From NCBI RefSeq assembly GCF_001956045.1, contig NZ_MRTH01000061.1, forward strand, positions 1 to 26,149: a stretch of DNA of 26,149 nucleotides, in the 5' to 3' direction. Below, in pieces: positions 23,030-26,149 of the stretch. Position numbers and translations under genes: made by a program. Position 1 is the first letter of the stretch; each line of letters starts with the position of its first letter. This stretch comes from Paenibacillus sp. FSL H7-0331 (GTDB lineage: Bacteria > Bacillota > Bacilli > Paenibacillales > NBRC-103111). A model generated the notes under the pieces. That model saw only the letters and a list, made by a program, of their open reading frames with translations. It did not search any database and had not been told where the DNA came from.

Positions 23030-25819
23030 TCAGCCAGTATTCCTTAGTCCTGCTGCGATACCATTAATCGTTAACAATACTTCGCGTATGAGCAGCGTAT
23101 CGTCCTCGTCGCGTTCTCTTTCCGCCCTTAGCTCTGTTACGAGCTGGACCTGCAAATAGCTCAACGGATCTACGTAAGGGTTACGAAGTCGGATTGACTC
23201 TTGAATGACCGGTACATTATCCAAAATTTCTTGCTGACCGCTAATCTTCAAAATCAAATCAGACGTCTTTTCATACTCTTCCTTAATTTCATTAAAAATA
23301 CGCTCTGCGATAGCAGCATCCTTGATCATACTGCCATACTCCTTAGCGATCAACAAATCTGCTTTGGCCATTGCCATTTGCAGATTATCAATCAAGGAGC
23401 GGAAGAACGACCAATTTTCGTACATATTTTTCATAATCGTCAAGTTCTCTGCTTTATCCTGATAAAAGCTGTAGAGACCCGTACCGGCCGCATACCAAGC
23501 AGGAAGCAAGTAACGGCTTTGTGTCCAGGCAAATACCCAAGGAATGGCACGAAGATCTTCAAATCGATCACTATTTTTACGCTTCGATGGACGGGAGCCG
23601 ATATTTAGCTCACCAAGCTCCGGAAGTGGTGTAGACTCTTTAAAGAAGGTCAAGAAATCCGGGTCACGGAAAATCAAGTCTTGATACTTCGTCTGCGCTT
23701 TTTCCGAAATATCGCGCATAATCGTTTCCCACTGTTCCTCAGACTCTTCAATCTGTGGGTTACGAGCATTCAGCGCTGCAATGAGCAATGCAGAGGTTGC
23801 TTGCTCCAAGCTGCGATAAGCTATTCCCTTCATTGAATAACGGGAGGATAACACCTCTCCTTGCTCCGTTATCTTAATGCCTCCACCAATCGTGTCGGCT
23901 GGTTGTGCCAAAATGCTGCGGTTCAATGGCATTCCTCCACGTCCGAGCGCTCCGCCGCGGCCATGGAAAAACTTCAGCTTCACGCCGTTCTCAGACGCGG
24001 CCTCTGTAATCGAGCGCAATGCCACTCTCAATTCCCAGTTCGCTGTAATCACACCGCCGTCTTTATTGCTGTCGGAATAGCCCAGCATGATTTCCTGCAA
24101 GTGATTCGTGCTAACCAGGCTGTTCCGATATGCCGGGATTTGGTACAACGTCCTCATAATATCAGGCGCAGCATGCAAATCATCAATCGTTTCAAACAGC
24201 GGTACGGACTGCAGCGTGCATGTCACAGAACCATCGGCTTCCTGGCGGTATAAGCCAGCTTCTTTACCGAACACAAGTACCTCCAGCAAATCACTGGCAG
24301 CCTCTGCCATACTGATCAAATAGCTGGACACACAGTTCAAACCAAACTCCTGCTGTGCTTGCTTCACAACGCGGTATACATTCAAACATTCCTGAGTTGA
24401 TTCTGAATAGTCCATGTATGGCGTAGTAATCGGTCTTGGTTCCGTTAATAAACCACTCAGCAGCTTGATCTTATCTTCCTCAGCGAGTGCCGAATAATCC
24501 GGACAAATGCTCATTTTCGCTAAGATTTCTGTCATGGCTGCTTCGTGCTCTTTACTGTGCTGTCTAATATCCAATGAAGCCAAGTGGAACCCAAACAATT
24601 CAACCTGACGGATCAATTTAACGACATAATCATCGGCAATGAAATCAGCAAAATGATTACGCAAGCTGCGATCAATAATTTTTAAATCCGCAAGAAACTC
24701 ATCAGGCGAATTGTATTTTTGCAAACTATTAATGGAAGGATCCGCGGCATTACGGATTTTTTGGATCATATAGACAATTTTGATGCGGTAAGGTTCTTTT
24801 TCATTGCGCCATACTTCATGAGACCGCAGATCCAGATGCTCACGATCCACCTGAATCGAATCGAGCAATTCCTGAGTAACCTCTACGATATTTTTGCTAA
24901 AGCTTAAATGCGTAGTGAATTCATTCAACAGCTCGTCGTATTTTTGAAGGGCCAGCTTGCGGTGAAGCGTGAGTGTTTCCCATGTAACTTTGGACGTTAC
25001 CGACGGATTGCCATCACGATCTCCACCAATCCATGAACCGAATTTCATATAGATAGGCGCATGCCAGGATTCTTCAGGGTAATAAATTTGCAGACAACGT
25101 TCCAGCTCCTGATACACCTCTGGAAGCACGTCAAACAACGTTTCATCGAAGTAGTACAATCCATTGTGCACCTCATCGATAACCGTTGGCTTACGATCTC
25201 TCAGCTCGTCCGTCTGCCAAAGAGTAATAACTTCACCCATTAGCTTATCACGAAGCTGCTCCCGTTCCCGGAAAGTCAAATTAGGGTTGTCCAATTCCAT
25301 CACTTGATTGGCGATGCGTTGATGAATATCCAATACGGCACGTCGTGTTGCTTCCGTAGGGTGCGCCGTCATAACCAGTTCCAACGAAATGCCCTGCAGC
25401 ATTTCCTGTACTTCGGCTGCGTTAATTTGTTGATTTTTGAGATCGCGTACTACATCTTCAATAGAACCAGGCTGTACATTTTCGCCAGCCGAACGTTCAT
25501 AGTCACGTTTTCTCCGAATACGGTGATTCTGCTCAGCAATATTAATCAGTTGAAAATAAATCGCAAAAGCCCGGATCACCTGATGTCTCTTTTCCGGTGC
25601 CAGTGACGTGATCGTTTCTTTAAATTCGTCATACATCTCAGTGGAATACTGAGCACGTAGATTTTTACTCATTTCTCTAATATTCTCTACAATGACCAGT
25701 AATTCATTGCCGCCTTGATGAACCAGCACTTCACCTAAAATATGTCCGAGAAATCGAACATCTCTACGCAGTAGGTTATTCGCAGTATTTTTGTTGATCG
25801 AACTGTTTGAATCCGACAT
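23030..25819 (-). CDS. ppc: Phosphoenolpyruvate carboxylase
   Basis: A 929-aa cytosolic enzyme forming oxaloacetate from PEP and bicarbonate to refill the TCA cycle. The catalytic His is H153 in LVMTAHPTEATRR. Also present are GSWIGGDRDGNPSVT, LDIRQHS, GYSDSNKDGG, the FHGRGGALGRGG loop, and the conserved C-terminal RNTG. The length is normal for bacterial PEPC. The ATG at 25819 has AGGAGG 6 bases upstream; the longer open frame from 25894 lacks a site and adds residues foreign to the family. It is a single-gene unit between a tRNA terminator and its own terminator. Confidence 0.97.
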   Translation of the reverse strand: MSDSNSSINKNTANNLLRRDVRFLGHILGEVLVHQGGNELLVIVENIREMSKNLRAQYSTEMYDEFKETITSLAPEKRHQVIRAFAIYFQLINIAEQNHRIRRKRDYERSAGENVQPGSIEDVVRDLKNQQINAAEVQEMLQGISLELVMTAHPTEATRRAVLDIHQRIANQVMELDNPNLTFREREQLRDKLMGEVITLWQTDELRDRKPTVIDEVHNGLYYFDETLFDVLPEVYQELERCLQIYYPEESWHAPIYMKFGSWIGGDRDGNPSVTSKVTWETLTLHRKLALQKYDELLNEFTTHLSFSKNIVEVTQELLDSIQVDREHLDLRSHEVWRNEKEPYRIKIVYMIQKIRNAADPSINSLQKYNSPDEFLADLKIIDRSLRNHFADFIADDYVVKLIRQVELFGFHLASLDIRQHSKEHEAAMTEILAKMSICPDYSALAEEDKIKLLSGLLTEPRPITTPYMDYSESTQECLNVYRVVKQAQQEFGLNCVSSYLISMAEAASDLLEVLVFGKEAGLYRQEADGSVTCTLQSVPLFETIDDLHAAPDIMRTLYQIPAYRNSLVSTNHLQEIMLGYSDSNKDGGVITANWELRVALRSITEAASENGVKLKFFHGRGGALGRGGMPLNRSILAQPADTIGGGIKITEQGEVLSSRYSMKGIAYRSLEQATSALLIAALNARNPQIEESEEQWETIMRDISEKAQTKYQDLIFRDPDFLTFFKESTPLPELGELNIGSRPSKRKNSDRFEDLRAIPWVFAWTQSRYLLPAWYAAGTGLYSFYQDKAENLTIMKNMYENWSFFRSLIDNLQMAMAKADLLIAKEYGSMIKDAAIAERIFNEIKEEYEKTSDLILKISGQQEILDNVPVIQESIRLRNPYVDPLSYLQVQLVTELRAERERDEDDTLLIREVLLTINGIAAGLRNTG

Positions 25820-25932
25820 GGTTCCCCTCCTGAGGCTTGCTTTACATAGCAATTTTCTTTGTAATGTCTTAGACCATAATGAGTATTTTAACACAACAGT
25901 ACGCTGATATATAGTTTATTTATAGAGAAAAT

Positions 25933-25954
25933 AAAAAAAGACCCGCTGGGTCTT
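25933..25954 (-). terminator. Terminator of the tRNA unit
   Basis: AAGACCC pairs with GGGTCTT around AGC, followed by a run of T on the minus strand, 15 bases after the tRNA-Gly CCA. Confidence 0.88.
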
Positions 25955-25968
25955 GTTATGATTGAATA

Positions 25969-26042
25969 TGGAGCGGGTAAGGGGAATCGAACCCCTGCTA
26001 TCAGCTTGGAAGGCTGAAGTTCTACCATTGAACTACACCCGC
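25969..26042 (-). tRNA. tRNA-Gly (anticodon TCC)
   Basis: 74 nt with acceptor GCGGGTG/TACCCGC, anticodon arm TCAGC-CTTCCAA-GCTGA giving TCC, T arm GGGGTTCGATTCCCC, and CCA encoded in the DNA. Followed by a terminator. Confidence 0.96.
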
Positions 26043-26074
26043 TTGCGTAAAACTCAAAAGCATTTAAAAAATAA

Positions 26075-26149
26075 TGGTCGGGACGACACGATTTGAACAT
26101 GCGACCCCCTGGTCCCAAACCAGGTGCTCTACCAAGCTGAGCTACGTCC
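26075..26149 (-). tRNA. tRNA-Pro (anticodon TGG), cut by the window edge
   Basis: The anticodon arm CCTGG-TTTGGGA-CCAGG gives TGG. The 3' end CGTCCCG-A-CCA is complete with encoded CCA. The acceptor 5' strand starts at GGACG, so about two bases lie beyond the edge. It is 32 bases upstream of tRNA-Gly and probably co-transcribed with it. Confidence 0.94.

Overview
The window reads as Bacillota chromosome, most likely Paenibacillus or a close relative. The grounds are the order sigW-rsiW-cdaA-cdaR-glmM-glmS, a glmS ribozyme in front of glmS, tRNAs with encoded CCA, strong AGGAGG ribosome binding sites and U-tract terminators. Every gene I accept lies on the minus strand, so transcription runs from high to low coordinates.

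Right part (14.7-26.1 kb), conserved core: tRNA-Pro (cut by the edge), tRNA-Gly, ppc (PEP carboxylase), an EamA-type transporter, the ECF sigma factor sigW with anti-sigma rsiW, then the c-di-AMP/cell-wall operon cdaA-cdaR-glmM, and glmS behind its GlcN6P-sensing ribozyme. A textbook SigW-type promoter (TGAAAC-N16-CGTA) sits between sigW and rsiW.

Middle part (4071-14734): a 10.66-kb Tn7-like element inserted in the T tract of the glmS terminator. Both termini read TGTCAG inward (24 of the first 28 positions agree), both are flanked by the 5-bp duplication AAAAA, and the ends carry Tn7-like arrays: four repeats at an exact 20-bp period in the glmS-proximal end and three dispersed copies in the distal end. 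No tnsA, tnsB or tnsC is present. The only transposition gene is a truncated TnsD/TniQ piece joined to a Cro/CI-type helix-turn-helix, apparently a deletion scar. The cargo is a type III Wadjet-like operon: jetA (DUF2397), jetB (DUF2398) and jetC (SMC-like ATPase, TIGR02680 type), tightly overlapping. Where the Toprim nuclease JetD should follow, there is a 707-aa protein whose first ~235 residues look like the N-terminal part of type III JetD (DUF3323/TIGR02679), followed by a complete Hanks-type Ser/Thr kinase and a helical tail. This apparent replacement of a nuclease by a kinase in a plasmid-sensing SMC complex is the main finding.

Left part (1-4070), accessory: a DUF2975 membrane protein with its YozG-type regulator, the wreck of a second DUF2975 copy just upstream, a 684-aa ATPase/LuxR regulator, and a 54-aa peptide with a double-glycine-like leader that resembles a bacteriocin or RiPP precursor.

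Family assignments are from recognising motifs by eye; no database search was run.
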